This document shows, piece after piece, positions 1 through 13,161 of a stretch of DNA of 64,000 bases (positions are counted from its first letter, which is position 1; every line of letters starts with the position of its first letter). The stretch covers positions 248,001 through 312,000 of the forward strand of contig JAEUJN010000008.1 of assembly GCA_016794595.1 (NCBI GenBank), given 5' to 3'. Position numbers and translations under genes: made by a program. Source of the stretch: Kineosporiaceae bacterium (GTDB lineage: Bacteria; Actinomycetota; Actinomycetes; Actinomycetales; Kineosporiaceae). A model generated the notes under the pieces. It ran no database searches. It saw only the letters and a list, made by a program, of their open reading frames with translations, and was not told the origin of the DNA.

Positions 1-2
1 TG

Positions 3-887
3 GACGCCGTGCAGCGCCTGATCGCCTCCGGTCACGCCTACACCGTGCCCGGCAACGGCAGTGAGCCGGACGGCGACGTGTACTTCGCCGTCCACTCCGA
101 CCCGCACTTCGGCGAGGTGGCCCACCTGGACGAGGCCGCGATGGCCCGGATCTTCGCCGAGCGCGGCGGGGATCCCGGCCGTCCGGGCAAGAAGCACCCG
201 CTCGATCCGCTGCTGTGGCGAGTCGCCCGTCCCGAGGAGCCGGAGTGGGACGGTGACCGCCTCGGCCGGGGTCGCCCGGGGTGGCACATCGAGTGCACCA
301 CCATCGCGCTCGAGCACCTGGGCATGACCTTCGACGTCCAGGGTGGCGGCTCGGACCTGATCTTCCCCCACCACGAGATGGGCGCGTCCCACGCCCATGC
401 CCTGACCGGCTCCCACCCCTTCGCCCGGGTGTACGCGCACTCCGGGATGGTGGGTTTCCAGGGGCACAAGATGAGCAAGTCCCGGGGGAACCTGGTGCTG
501 GTCTCACGGCTACGGGCCGCCGGGGAGGAGCCGGCAGCGATCCGGCTGGCGTTGTTGGACCACCACTACCGCAGCGACTGGGAGTGGACCGACGCCGACC
601 TGACGACCGCCCGAGCCAGGCTGGAGCGGTGGCGCCGGGCCGTGCACCAACGCTCCGGGGCGGATGCAGCGCCGGTGCTCGCCGGGGTCCGGGCCCGGTT
701 GGCGGAGGACCTGGACGCCCCCGGGGCCCTGGCACTGATCGACGGCTGGGCGCAGGCCACCCTGACCGGTGCGTCCGAGTCCTCGTCGTCGGAGTCGCCC
801 TCGGAGGCGGCGTCTGACGTGGCGTCGGCGAACGCGCCGGACCTGGTGCGCCGCACGGTGGACGCGCTGCTCGGCGTCCGGCTCTGA
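3..887 (+). CDS. mshC: Cysteine:GlcN-Ins ligase MshC, 5'-truncated by window edge
   Basis: Joins cysteine to the amine of glucosaminyl-inositol in an ATP-dependent step of mycothiol biosynthesis (cytoplasm). The protein is related to cysteinyl-tRNA synthetase: a WHIECT segment, a [15 protein letters not shown] segment and the signature KMSKSRGN near base 470 are visible. MshC differs from CysS in having [13 protein letters not shown] and in lacking the long tRNA-binding C-terminus; the end of this protein is short, which fits MshC. The frame is open at the left edge, so the true start lies outside the window. A Ser/Glu-rich stretch of about 20 residues sits near the C-terminus. Its stop codon lies in a TGAGCTCA palindrome shared with the convergent neighbour. 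Confidence 0.93.
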   Translation, partial: DAVQRLIASGHAYTVPGNGSEPDGDVYFAVHSDPHFGEVAHLDEAAMARIFAERGGDPGRPGKKHPLDPLLWRVARPEEPEWDGDRLGRGRPGWHIECTTIALEHLGMTFDVQGGGSDLIFPHHEMGASHAHALTGSHPFARVYAHSGMVGFQGHKMSKSRGNLVLVSRLRAAGEEPAAIRLALLDHHYRSDWEWTDADLTTARARLERWRRAVHQRSGADAAPVLAGVRARLAEDLDAPGALALIDGWAQATLTGASESSSSESPSEAASDVASANAPDLVRRTVDALLGVRL

Positions 888-889
888 GC

Positions 890-1756
890 TCAGCCTCGGT
901 TGGGCTCGTCCCCGCGTCGGCGCAGGTACCGCTCGAACTCCCTCGCGATGGCCTCACCACTGGCCTCGGGCAGGTCCGCGGTGTCCTTGGCCTCCTCGAG
1001 TTGGCGCACGTAGGCACCGATCTCGCCGTCCTCCTCGGCGAGTTCGTCCACGCCGTGCTCCCAGGCCCGGGAGTCCTCGGGCAGGTCGCCCAGCGGCACG
1101 GTGACGTCCAGGGCCTCCTCCACCCGGCGTAGCAGGGCGAGGGTCGCCTTCGGCGAGGGGGGCTGGCCGACGTAGTGCGGCACGGCCGCCCACAACGACA
1201 GCCCGGGCAGACCGGCCGCCGACGCCCCGTCCTGCAGGACTCCGACGATGCCGGTCGAGCCCTCGTAGGTCGAGGCCTCGACCCCGAGCCGGCTCTGCAC
1301 GTCAGGGTGTTCGCTGGTCCCGGTGACCGGGATGGGCCGGGTGTGCGGGACATCCGCGAGCAGGGCGGCCAGGGTGACCAGCATGTTGACCCCCAGCTCA
1401 TCGGCGAGCCCGAGCAGCTCGGAGACGTAGGCACGCCAGCGCATCGAGGGCTCGATGCCGCGCACCAGCACCAGGTCGCGGTCCGCCCCCGGCGGCGTGG
1501 CCAGGTAGATGCGGGTGGTGGGCCAGGCCAGGCGCCGGCGCCCGCCCTCGATGCTCACCACCGGGCGGTTGACCTGGAAGTCGTGGTACTGCTCCGGGTC
1601 GAACTCGGCCAGCGGGGTCGCCTGCCAGACGTGGTGCATGTGGGCCACCGCACCGCTGGCCGCCTCACCGGCATCGTTCCAGCCCTCGAACGCCGCCAGC
1701 ATCACCGGGTCGCGCAGGGTCGGCAGCTCGCCGTCACCGTGCGCCCGCTCGCTCAC
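890..1756 (-). CDS. PAC2-family protein
   Basis: 288 aa. Recognised as a member of the PAC2 (proteasome assembly chaperone 2) family widely found next to mshC and metH in actinobacteria. Visible family features are AFEGWNDAGEAAS near the N-terminus, the NMLVTLAALLADVPHTRP segment and the glycine-rich GIVGVLQDGASAAGLPGLSLWA region. GTG start at 1756 preceded by a GGAGGGAG ribosome site. The C-terminus is highly charged. The biochemical role of the bacterial family is not established; the name comes from a eukaryotic proteasome chaperone. The same window carries a 20S-type proteasome about 24 kb away, so a link is conceivable but only inferred. Confidence 0.85.
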   Translation of the reverse strand: MSERAHGDGELPTLRDPVMLAAFEGWNDAGEAASGAVAHMHHVWQATPLAEFDPEQYHDFQVNRPVVSIEGGRRRLAWPTTRIYLATPPGADRDLVLVRGIEPSMRWRAYVSELLGLADELGVNMLVTLAALLADVPHTRPIPVTGTSEHPDVQSRLGVEASTYEGSTGIVGVLQDGASAAGLPGLSLWAAVPHYVGQPPSPKATLALLRRVEEALDVTVPLGDLPEDSRAWEHGVDELAEEDGEIGAYVRQLEEAKDTADLPEASGEAIAREFERYLRRRGDEPNRG

Positions 1757-1825
1757 GCCGTCTCCCTCCGCAGCACCACCGGTCCGACCGGCGGTCGGGC
1801 CGGCACCTCGCGGCCCAGCCTACGG

Positions 1826-3412
1826 TCATCCTGGGGGCCGCGGTCCAGCAGCGTGGTCGAGCAGGTCGTGCAGCCCCATCGGTTCGTCGCGGAAGATGCG
1901 CTCGTCCATGAGCCGCAGGTCATCGGCCACCGTGGGCGTGAAGTCCATCATGTCCAGCACGTCCCGGCGCAGGTCGACCCCGGGGGCGATCTCGATCAGC
2001 CGCAGACCCTCGGCGGTGGCCGTGAAGACCGCCCGCTCGGTGACGTAGAGCACCCGCTGCCCTCGGGCGGCGTGCCGCCCGTTGAAGGTGATCTGTTCCA
2101 CCCGCGGCAGGAGCTTGTGGTGGCGGCCCTCCTGTTCGACCACCAGCCGTCCCGCGCCCACGCTGACCCGCAGCCCGCCGGCGGTGAAGGTGCCGGTGAA
2201 GACCACCGTGCGAGCGCTCTGGCTGATGTTGATGAAGCCCCCTGCGCCGGTGAGCCGTCGCCCGAACCGGGAGACGTTGACGTCACCGTCGGCATCCAGC
2301 TGCGCCATGCCCAGGACGGCGAGGTCCAGACCGCCCCCGTCGTAGAAGTCGAACTGCTGGTTCTGGTCGATCAGGGCATCCGGGTTGACCGCGGCACCGA
2401 AGTTGAGCCCGGACGCGGGGACACCGCCGATCACCCCCGGCTCGGCGGTCAGGGTGACCAGGTCGAGCACCGCTTCCTCGGCCGCGACGGAGGCCACGCC
2501 CTCCGGCATCCCGATGCCCAGGTTCACCACACCGCCCGGGGGCAGTTCCAGGGCGGCCCGGCGGGCCACCACCTTGCGGGCGTCCAGCGCCATCGGGGCC
2601 AACGTGTTCAGGGGCACCCGCAGCCGGTGGGCGAAGGCGGGGGAGTAGGGCGTGGCATAGGTCTGGGGGTGCAGGTCCGGCTCGGCGACCACGACGGCGT
2701 CGACCAGGATGTGCGGGATCTTGACCAACCGGGGGTCCAGCGTGCCGCCCTCGGCCAGGCGCTCCACCTGCACGATCACCCGGCCCCCGCTGTTGCGCGC
2801 GGCCATCGCCATGGCGAGCGCATCCAGGGTCAGGGCCTCCCGTTCCATGGTGATGTTGCCGTGCTCGTCGGCGGTGGTGCCGCGCAGCAGGGCCACGTCG
2901 ATCGGATGGGACCGGTAGAACAGCATCTCCTCGCCGGCGAAGGTGACCAGCTCGACGATGTCGCCGGTGGTCCGCTCGTTGATCCGTCCACCCTCGTAGC
3001 GCGGGTCGACGAAGGTGTGCAGTCCGATCCGGGTGAGCGTTCCCGGATTGCGCGCGGCGATGTCGCGGTACATGTGGCTGATCACGCCCTGGGGCAGGTT
3101 CCAGGCCTCGATCGCCGAGGCGACGGCGAGCTCGGCCACCTTCGGGATCAGGCCCCAGTGACCGCCGATCACCCGGCGGAGCAGGCCCGGGACGGCGAGC
3201 CGGTTCAGGCCGCGCTCGTCGCCGTCCCCCTGCCCGGCGGCGAACAGCAGGGTCAGGCCGGAGGGCTCCCCGGTGACCTCGTACCGCTCGGCCAGCGCGG
3301 CCAGCAGGTGATCGGGGGTGCCGATGCCGACGAACCCGGAGGTCGCGATCGTGTCCCCGGGACGGACCAGTTCGGCGGCGTGGGCCGGAGAGGGCAGCAA
3401 GGGTCGGTGCAC
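1826..3412 (-). CDS. Fused alpha-beta family I CoA-transferase (YdiF/propionate CoA-transferase type)
   Basis: 528 aa, the usual size for single-chain acetate/propionate CoA-transferases in which the two SCOT subunits are fused. The N-terminal half has RPGDTIATSGFVGIGTPDHL; the second half begins with PPGGVVNLGIGMPEGVAS; the catalytic glutamate is expected at E324 in LTAEPGVIGG, in the usual position. It would exchange CoA between short-chain acyl-CoAs and free acids. The start is GTG at 3412; a weak GACAAT -10-like box lies 6 nt upstream. It stands alone between the PAC2 gene and divergent metH. It is 40 kb from the lysine genes and is not obviously their butyryl-CoA:acetoacetate transferase, which is a two-subunit enzyme. 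Confidence 0.85.
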   Translation of the reverse strand: MHRPLLPSPAHAAELVRPGDTIATSGFVGIGTPDHLLAALAERYEVTGEPSGLTLLFAAGQGDGDERGLNRLAVPGLLRRVIGGHWGLIPKVAELAVASAIEAWNLPQGVISHMYRDIAARNPGTLTRIGLHTFVDPRYEGGRINERTTGDIVELVTFAGEEMLFYRSHPIDVALLRGTTADEHGNITMEREALTLDALAMAMAARNSGGRVIVQVERLAEGGTLDPRLVKIPHILVDAVVVAEPDLHPQTYATPYSPAFAHRLRVPLNTLAPMALDARKVVARRAALELPPGGVVNLGIGMPEGVASVAAEEAVLDLVTLTAEPGVIGGVPASGLNFGAAVNPDALIDQNQQFDFYDGGGLDLAVLGMAQLDADGDVNVSRFGRRLTGAGGFINISQSARTVVFTGTFTAGGLRVSVGAGRLVVEQEGRHHKLLPRVEQITFNGRHAARGQRVLYVTERAVFTATAEGLRLIEIAPGVDLRRDVLDMMDFTPTVADDLRLMDERIFRDEPMGLHDLLDHAAGPRPPG

Positions 3413-3481
3413 GCGGACATTGTCGCGTCCGGCACGGGGGGGTCACCCGGGACCTCGATCAGGGCGGGCCGCCAGTCCTCG

Positions 3482-3487
3482 TAGACT
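3482..3487 (+). promoter_or_regulatory. TAGACT -10 box of metH (leaderless)
   Basis: TAGACT ends 8 nt before the metH ATG. This spacing puts the transcription start at or next to the A of the start codon, so the mRNA is probably leaderless. It supports ATG 3496 despite the odd N-terminus it adds. Confidence 0.6.
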
Positions 3488-3495
3488 GGACGGCG

Positions 3496-7248
<3,753 letters not shown>

Positions 7249-7281
7249 GGATGGCAGGGTGCCGACCCATCACCCGGCGTT

Positions 7282-7944
7282 ATGAGTGACCTCCTGCCCG
7301 CTGCCGTCCTGTGGGACATGGACGGGACCCTGGTCGACACCGAGCCGTACTGGATCGCGTGCGAGTACGACCTGGTCGCCGACCACGGGGGGACCTGGTC
7401 CGACGAGCACGCCCACGCCCTGGTGGGTAACGACCTGCTGGTCTCGGCGCGCTACATCGCCGAGAAGGGCCCGGTGGCGCTGGCGCCCGAGGTGATCGTC
7501 GAACGCCTGCTGGACGGCGTCGTGGCCCGGGTGCGCGAGCACGTCCCCTGGCGGCCCGGGGCCCGCGAACTGCTCGCCTCCCTGGCCGCCGAGAAGGTCC
7601 CGTGCGCCCTGGTGACCATGTCGTGGACCCGGTTGGCCGAGGCCGTGCTCGGGACGCTGCCCGCCGGCACCTTCGGTGCTGTCGTGACCGGTGACCAGGT
7701 GCGACGGGGCAAGCCCCACCCCGAGCCGTACCTGGAGGCCGCCCGGCGGCTGTCGAGGGCGCCGGGGGACTGTGTGGCGATCGAGGACAGCCCGACCGGG
7801 ATCGCTTCCGCGGCCGCGGCAGGGATCCCGGTGATCGGGGTGCAACACCTGGTCCCCCTGGCCGGCCGTACGGGGGGGCCGATCGTCACGTCCCTGGAGG
7901 GCCTGAGCCCCTTCGACCTGGTCGCCCTGACCCGCTCGACCTGA
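7282..7944 (+). CDS. HAD-superfamily hydrolase (beta-phosphoglucomutase-like)
   Basis: 220 aa. HAD motif I is WDMDGTLVDTEP with the nucleophile aspartate; motif II serine/threonine is in VTMSW; motif III lysine is in RRGKPHPEPY; motif IV acidic pair is in AIEDSPTGIASA. A cap domain lies between motifs I and II, placing it with the phosphoglucomutase/phosphoglycolate-phosphatase-like group. It follows metH on the same strand after 33 nt, an arrangement I recall from other actinobacteria. Substrate cannot be told from sequence. Confidence 0.88.
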   Translation: MSDLLPAAVLWDMDGTLVDTEPYWIACEYDLVADHGGTWSDEHAHALVGNDLLVSARYIAEKGPVALAPEVIVERLLDGVVARVREHVPWRPGARELLASLAAEKVPCALVTMSWTRLAEAVLGTLPAGTFGAVVTGDQVRRGKPHPEPYLEAARRLSRAPGDCVAIEDSPTGIASAAAAGIPVIGVQHLVPLAGRTGGPIVTSLEGLSPFDLVALTRST

Positions 7945-8131
7945 GGGTCGGGTGCGATCGTCCAGCCTGGTCCTCGGGCGCAGGGGTGCCCCCCCTCGGC
8001 CGGTGGCACGAAGATCACGGCTCGGACAATCGCCCCACGCAGGCGGCTCGGCTCTGGTTAGGTGTCGGCCCTGCGGACCCTGAGCGGATCGACCGGTCGG
8101 CGATCGCTCGATGACCATCACGAGGTGAGCG

Positions 8132-9640
8132 ATGACCACCCACACCACCCCGGACGCCATGCCCGGCGCGGGCGGATCGTCTCCCCTGGGGGCGATCGAC
8201 AGGTACTTCCGGATCACCGAGCGCGGCTCGAGCTATGCCCGCGAGATCAGGGGAGGGCTGGTCACCTTCTTCACCATGGCCTACATCGTGGTGTTGAACC
8301 CCTTGATCATCGGAACCCAGAAGGACAGCACCGGAGCCTTCCTGGGTGGGGGCGATGTCACCTCCGCCATGGTGAAGGTCGCCGCCGCCACCGCGCTGGT
8401 CGGCGGCGTGATGACCATCCTGATGGGCCTGGTGGCCAATTTCCCCCTCGCCCTGGCCACCGGGCTGGGCCTGAACGCCTTCGTCACCTTCGGCATCGCG
8501 CAGTTGCCCGGCATGACCTGGGCAGACGCGATGGGCCTGGTGGTGATCGAGGGACTGGTCATCCTCGTGCTGACCCTGACCCGGGTGCGCACGGCCGTGT
8601 TCCAGGCGGTTCCCCCGTCCCTGCGGACCGCCATCAGCGTGGGCATCGGATTGTTCATCACGCTGATCGGCTTCGTCGACGCCGGATTCGTCCGGCGGAC
8701 CGGCGGCGGCACGGTCCCGGTGCAGCTGGGCGTCGGGGGACAGCTCGCCGGTTGGCCGACCGTGGTGTTCCTGATCGGGCTGGTGATCACCGGGGTCCTG
8801 CTGGTGCGAGCGGTCCCGGGGGCGATCCTGATCGGCATCGTCAGCGCCACCGGCCTGGCGATCCTGGTCGAGGCCGTGGGCAGGATCGGCCCCAGCGTCT
8901 CGGCGTCCGGCGAGGCCAACCCCACCGGGTGGCAGCTGAACGTCCCCACCCTGCCCGACCAGGTCGTGGCCACCCCCGACCTCGGGCTGCTCGGCCACTT
9001 CAGCCTGCTCGGCTCGGTGCAGTCGATCGGCCTGGTCAGTGCCGTGCTGTTCGTGTTCACCCTCATGCTGGCGGACTTCTTCGACACGATGGGCACGATG
9101 GTGGCCGTGGGTACCGAGGGTGCCTTGCTGGACAGCGACGGCACCCCTCCGCAGGTCGACCGGATCCTGATCGTCGACTCGGTGGCGGCCGCGGCCGGTG
9201 GTGCGGCGTCGGTGTCCAGCAACACCTCCTACATCGAGTCGGCGGCCGGGGTGGCGGAGGGGGCACGGACCGGGTTGGCCAGCGTGGTCACCGGCCTGCT
9301 GCTGTTGGTCTCGATGGTCTTCGCCCCCCTGGTGACCGTGATCCCGCACGAGGCCAGCGCACCGGCCCTGATCATCGTCGGGTTCGTGATGATGGTCCAG
9401 GTCCGCTCGATCGACTGGGACGACGGCGAGACCGCGCTGGCGGCCTTCCTGACCATCGTGCTGATGCCGTTCACCTACTCGATCACCACGGGCATCGGGG
9501 CCGGCTTCATCACCTACGCCGTGTTCAAGGCGGCTCGCGGCCGGGCCCGCGAGGTGCACCCCCTGCTCTGGACCGTCTCGGCGCTGTTCCTGCTGTACTT
9601 CGCCATGGGACCGCTGAAGGCGGTGCTCGGCCTGGACTGA
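8132..9640 (+). CDS. NCS2 family purine permease (AzgA/PbuG type)
   Basis: 502 aa integral membrane transporter with about 12-14 predicted helices. The N-terminal ITERGSSYAREIRGGLVTFFTMAYIVVLNP and the later TMVAVGTEG and SSNTSYIESAAGVAEGARTGLASV segments are typical of AzgA-like hypoxanthine/guanine/adenine:proton symporters. ATG 8132 has a GAGGTGAG ribosome site directly upstream. It is monocistronic, with a 187-nt upstream gap in which no riboswitch-like structure was recognised. The exact base transported is not determinable. Confidence 0.88.
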   Translation: MTTHTTPDAMPGAGGSSPLGAIDRYFRITERGSSYAREIRGGLVTFFTMAYIVVLNPLIIGTQKDSTGAFLGGGDVTSAMVKVAAATALVGGVMTILMGLVANFPLALATGLGLNAFVTFGIAQLPGMTWADAMGLVVIEGLVILVLTLTRVRTAVFQAVPPSLRTAISVGIGLFITLIGFVDAGFVRRTGGGTVPVQLGVGGQLAGWPTVVFLIGLVITGVLLVRAVPGAILIGIVSATGLAILVEAVGRIGPSVSASGEANPTGWQLNVPTLPDQVVATPDLGLLGHFSLLGSVQSIGLVSAVLFVFTLMLADFFDTMGTMVAVGTEGALLDSDGTPPQVDRILIVDSVAAAAGGAASVSSNTSYIESAAGVAEGARTGLASVVTGLLLLVSMVFAPLVTVIPHEASAPALIIVGFVMMVQVRSIDWDDGETALAAFLTIVLMPFTYSITTGIGAGFITYAVFKAARGRAREVHPLLWTVSALFLLYFAMGPLKAVLGLD

Positions 9641-9685
9641 TGTCCGGGCCAGAGCCACACCTCGGGGATCACTCGGGGCGCTCCA

Positions 9686-9707
9686 CGCGGAACCACTCGG
9701 CTCCGCG
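9686..9707. terminator. Possible hairpin between convergent genes
   Basis: CGCGGA and TCCGCG form a 6-bp stem around a 10-nt loop in the 71-nt gap between the permease and the convergent ABC permease gene. No U-tract follows, so it is only a candidate. Confidence 0.3.
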
Positions 9708-9711
9708 GGAG

Positions 9712-12234
9712 CTAGTCCGTGGCGATCGCCTGCAGCACGTTGAGCCGGACGGCGCGCACGGCGGGAATCACCGCCGCGAGCACCCCCACCACCGAGGCAG
9801 CCAGCAGCATCCCGCCGATCCCCAGCCAGGGGATGGCCAGGGTTTCCAGGCCCTGGACCCGCAGTCCTCGCTGGAGGGCCACCCCCAGGGCCAGCCCCAA
9901 CCCCGCGCCCAGCACGGCTCCGAAGACCGCTGTGGCCACCGATTCGATGGTGATCATGCCGGCCAGCTGGCGACGACCGAGGCCGACGGCCCGCAGCAGG
10001 CCGATCTCCCGGGTCCGCTCGATGATCGACAGGGCCAGGGTGTTGACGATGCCGAGCACCGCCACAACGACACTGAACAACAGCAGCACGTAGAGCAGGT
10101 TCAGCAGGGTGTCGACCTGGGAGGCAGAGGAGTCGACGAATTCCTCGCCATCCTGCACCGAGACCAGCAGGTAGGGCTCCACGAGCGTGGTCAGCTCGGC
10201 GCGCAGCGCGGCGACGTCCGCGGTCGGCTGCGCCTTGATGTGCACCGAGAACGCTCCCCGGGCCCCGGCCGGGACGGCCTCCTCGTACAGCGATTCATCG
10301 ATCAGGACCTGGCCGATGAACTGGCTGTCCGCATAGATGCCGCCCACGATGAGCTGCCGGGCGGGTAGGGCTCCCACCCGCACCGGGACGGCCTCGCCGA
10401 CGGTCCACCCGTTCTCCTCGGCGCGGGTCTCGTCCACGAGCACATGGGTGGCGTCCAGCGCGGCCAGCTCGCCCGAGCGCATGGTCAGGGCGAAGTTCTC
10501 CGCGATCGGCCCGGCCTCGCCGGCGTAGGCGAAGGTGTCGACCGCACCCACCTGGACGCCGACGCCGTTCACCGTCGCCACCGAGGCGACCTGCGGCAGC
10601 TTCTGCGCCGCCGTCGAGACCGATGTCGGCACCAGGGACTGCCCGCCGGCACTGAGCACGTAGGTCGAGGTGACCTCGGAGGTCACGATGTCGGCCACGC
10701 TGGCCTTCACACTCTGGGCCACCACGGACAGCCCGGTGATCAGTGCCAGGCCGATCATCAGGGCGCTCGCGGTCAACGCCGTCCGGCGCGGCAGCCGCAG
10801 TGAGTTCTCGCGGGCGAGCCGGCCCACCACCCCTCCCAGGGCGGCGAACGGCCAGGCGATCAGCCGGACCACGGGTCGCGTGGTGAGCGGGGCGGCCACC
10901 AGGGCACCGAGCACCGCCAGACCGGCTCCGACCCCGGCCAGCGGCCACAGCGGGTCATCCCGGGTGACGGCGTAGCCGAGCCCGGCGAGCCCCACGACCA
11001 ACAGCGCCCCGCCCACGGACCCGCGCAGGCGCAGGCCCTTGGGCGCGATCACCAGGTCGTCACGCATGGCCGCGACCGGGGCGATCCTGGAGGCCCGCCG
11101 GCCCGGGATCACCGCCGAGGCGACCGTGACCAGCACCCCGACGACGATGCTCCACCCGACGGCGGCGGCGCTGACCGGCAGATCGTCGGCGATCGAGGCC
11201 CCCAGCCCCACCCGGATCGCGGCCTTGGCGCCGAGGGCGATCAGGATGCCCAGTCCGATACCGAGGGCCGAGCCGAGCAGCCCGATCACGACCGCCTCGC
11301 CGAGCACCATGCCCTGCAGCTGGCCCCGGGAGGCCCCGACGGCTCGCAGCAGCGCCAGCTCCCGGGTGCGCTGCCCGAGCAGCATCGAGAAGGTGTTGAA
11401 GATGATGAACGCCCCGACGAAGAGGGCAACGCCGGCGAAGACCAGCAAGAAGGTGGTGAAGAAGCCGAGCCCGGTCTTCAGGGCCTCCTGCGACTCGGCG
11501 TCCAGGGCGGCGCCGGTCACGGCCTCGGCCGTGGCGGGCAGCGCGGCGGCCACGGCCGCCCTCAGCTGGTCCTGGTCGACGCCCGGCTCGGCGGTGATCG
11601 TGAAGGCGCTGACCATGCCGTCCGAGGCCCACGCCGAGCGGGCCGTGGCCTCGTCGACCAGCACCGCGGTGGCCCCGAACATCGACCCGAAGACCACCTC
11701 CCCGGTGATGGTCACCGGGCGCACCTGGTCACCCACGACGGCCCGGGTGGTGTCACCCAGGCTCAGCCCCGACTTGCGCAGCGTGGCCTGCTCGACGGCG
11801 ACCTCCGAGGGCCCGCTCGGCCCGCGGCCGGCCACCAGGCTGAACGCCGGGTCGTCGTCCCGGAAGGCGAAGCCGAGGGTCGGTGCACCCCCGCTGCGCA
11901 CGGCGGTGCCGTCCTTTCCGGCGATCAGTGCCGTGCCCTGCACGTCGGGGGCGACCCGCTGGACCCCGGGCACGGCGGTGAGGGTCTTCTCCAGCGCCAG
12001 CGGCAGCGGTGCACGCGCGTCGTCGAGGCCGCCGTCCCCGCTCGACTGGGTGCCGCGGACCTGAACGTCGACGCCCTTGAGCGCCTGGGAGAACAGGTTG
12101 TTCAGGGTGGCGTCGATGCTGTCGCGCAGCACGAAGGTGCCGGTCACGAAGGACACGCCGAGCATGACCGCACCGGCGGTGAGCAGGAAGCGCAGGATGT
12201 GGCCGCGGATCCCGGCCAGAGTGATCTTGATCAT
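9712..12234 (-). CDS. ABC transporter permease, two FtsX domains
   Basis: 840 aa. One N-terminal transmembrane helix, a large extracytoplasmic MacB-PCD-like domain, three helices (FtsX domain), a further group of helices, a second extracytoplasmic domain and a last FtsX domain with RTREIGLLRAVGLGRRQL. This is the architecture of large MacB/LolE-like permeases working in mechanotransmission rather than bulk transport. It lies 11 nt downstream of its ATPase on the minus strand, so the two form an operon. Substrate is unknown; family members export lipids, peptides or antibiotics or act on cell-wall enzymes. Confidence 0.88.
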   Translation of the reverse strand: MIKITLAGIRGHILRFLLTAGAVMLGVSFVTGTFVLRDSIDATLNNLFSQALKGVDVQVRGTQSSGDGGLDDARAPLPLALEKTLTAVPGVQRVAPDVQGTALIAGKDGTAVRSGGAPTLGFAFRDDDPAFSLVAGRGPSGPSEVAVEQATLRKSGLSLGDTTRAVVGDQVRPVTITGEVVFGSMFGATAVLVDEATARSAWASDGMVSAFTITAEPGVDQDQLRAAVAAALPATAEAVTGAALDAESQEALKTGLGFFTTFLLVFAGVALFVGAFIIFNTFSMLLGQRTRELALLRAVGASRGQLQGMVLGEAVVIGLLGSALGIGLGILIALGAKAAIRVGLGASIADDLPVSAAAVGWSIVVGVLVTVASAVIPGRRASRIAPVAAMRDDLVIAPKGLRLRGSVGGALLVVGLAGLGYAVTRDDPLWPLAGVGAGLAVLGALVAAPLTTRPVVRLIAWPFAALGGVVGRLARENSLRLPRRTALTASALMIGLALITGLSVVAQSVKASVADIVTSEVTSTYVLSAGGQSLVPTSVSTAAQKLPQVASVATVNGVGVQVGAVDTFAYAGEAGPIAENFALTMRSGELAALDATHVLVDETRAEENGWTVGEAVPVRVGALPARQLIVGGIYADSQFIGQVLIDESLYEEAVPAGARGAFSVHIKAQPTADVAALRAELTTLVEPYLLVSVQDGEEFVDSSASQVDTLLNLLYVLLLFSVVVAVLGIVNTLALSIIERTREIGLLRAVGLGRRQLAGMITIESVATAVFGAVLGAGLGLALGVALQRGLRVQGLETLAIPWLGIGGMLLAASVVGVLAAVIPAVRAVRLNVLQAIATD

Positions 12235-12245
12235 CGCCGGCCCGC

Positions 12246-13037
12246 TCAGCTGCGCCGGGTGGCCATGTCGAAACCGCGCATGCGCTCGAGCACGCTGTCG
12301 GCCGTGGGCGAGAGGAGCTCGTCGACGATGCGGCCGTCGTCCAGGAAGAGGACCCGGTCGGCGTAGGCCGCCGCCGACGGCTCATGGGTGACCATGACGA
12401 CCGACTGGCCGAAGTCGTCCACCGAGCGGCGCAGGAAGCCGAGGATCTCGGCACTCGCCCGGGAGTCCAGGTTGCCCGTGGGCTCGTCGGCGAACACGAT
12501 CGCCGGACGGCTCACCAGGGCCCGGGCGCAGGCCACTCGCTGCTGCTGGCCGCCGGAGAGCTGGTTGGGCCGGTGCGCGAGACGATCACGCAGCCCGATG
12601 GTGTCGATCACGTTGTCGAACCAGGCCGGGTCGACCGGCTTGCCGGCAATGTCCAGCGGCAGGGTGATGTTCTCCCGGGCGGACAGGGTGGGCACCAGGT
12701 TGAAGGACTGGAAGACGAAGCCGAGCCGATCGCGACGCAGTCTGGTGAGCTCGCGGTCCTTCAGGCCGGCCAGGTCGACCCCGTCGATGACGATCCGCCC
12801 GGAGGTGGGGGTGTCCAGCGCGGCCATGCAGTGCATGAGGGTCGACTTGCCGGACCCCGAGGGGCCCATGATCGCGGTCAGCCGGCCGCGCTCGAAACTC
12901 ACGTCCACCTCGTCCAGGGCCACCACCCGGGCCTCACCCGAGCCGTAGATCTTGGTCAGTCCCTCGGCGAAGGCGATTCCCCCGGCGCGGTGCGCCGCGT
13001 CATCCGCCGATTCGATTCCCGCCACGTGGATACCCAC
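12246..13037 (-). CDS. ABC transporter ATP-binding protein (MacB/LolD type)
   Basis: 263 aa with the complete nucleotide-binding signature: Walker A GPSGSGKST, Q-loop FVFQSFNLVPTLS, ABC signature LSGGQQQRVACARAL, Walker B VFADEPTGNLDS and H-loop MVTHEP. The frame stays open further upstream, but GTG 13037 is preceded by AAGAGGGGA at 8 nt and gives the family-typical length. Partner of the downstream 840-aa permease. Confidence 0.9.
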   Translation of the reverse strand: MGIHVAGIESADDAAHRAGGIAFAEGLTKIYGSGEARVVALDEVDVSFERGRLTAIMGPSGSGKSTLMHCMAALDTPTSGRIVIDGVDLAGLKDRELTRLRRDRLGFVFQSFNLVPTLSARENITLPLDIAGKPVDPAWFDNVIDTIGLRDRLAHRPNQLSGGQQQRVACARALVSRPAIVFADEPTGNLDSRASAEILGFLRRSVDDFGQSVVMVTHEPSAAAYADRVLFLDDGRIVDELLSPTADSVLERMRGFDMATRRS

Positions 13038-13116
13038 CAGCCGAATCCCCTCTTGTCTGTGCGATCCGGCCGGACGCCGGTGCGAGCTGTCACGAGCCTG
13101 GCACTGCGTGATCCCG

Positions 13117-13155
13117 CCCGATATCGGGGCAACCCCTGAACCGGGGCTCAGGGTT
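13117..13155. other. Two short inverted repeats after the RecB-like gene
   Basis: A perfect palindrome CCCGATATCGGG (13117-13128) is followed by a stem AACCCCTGA / TCAGGGTT (13131-13155, one bulge). They lie just beyond the stop of the minus-strand RecB-like gene and before the ABC operon. They may terminate the former or regulate the latter. Confidence 0.35.
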
Positions 13156-13161
13156 CCCTGG

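Noticed and set aside
1826-3412. CoA-transferase as the missing CoA-transferase of lysine degradation
   Set aside because: It is a single-chain YdiF-type enzyme 38 kb away; the lysine pathway enzyme known from fermenters is a two-subunit transferase.
3413-3495. Cobalamin riboswitch upstream of metH
   Set aside because: The gap is only 83 nt and the promoter is leaderless, so there is no room for a riboswitch of about 200 nt.
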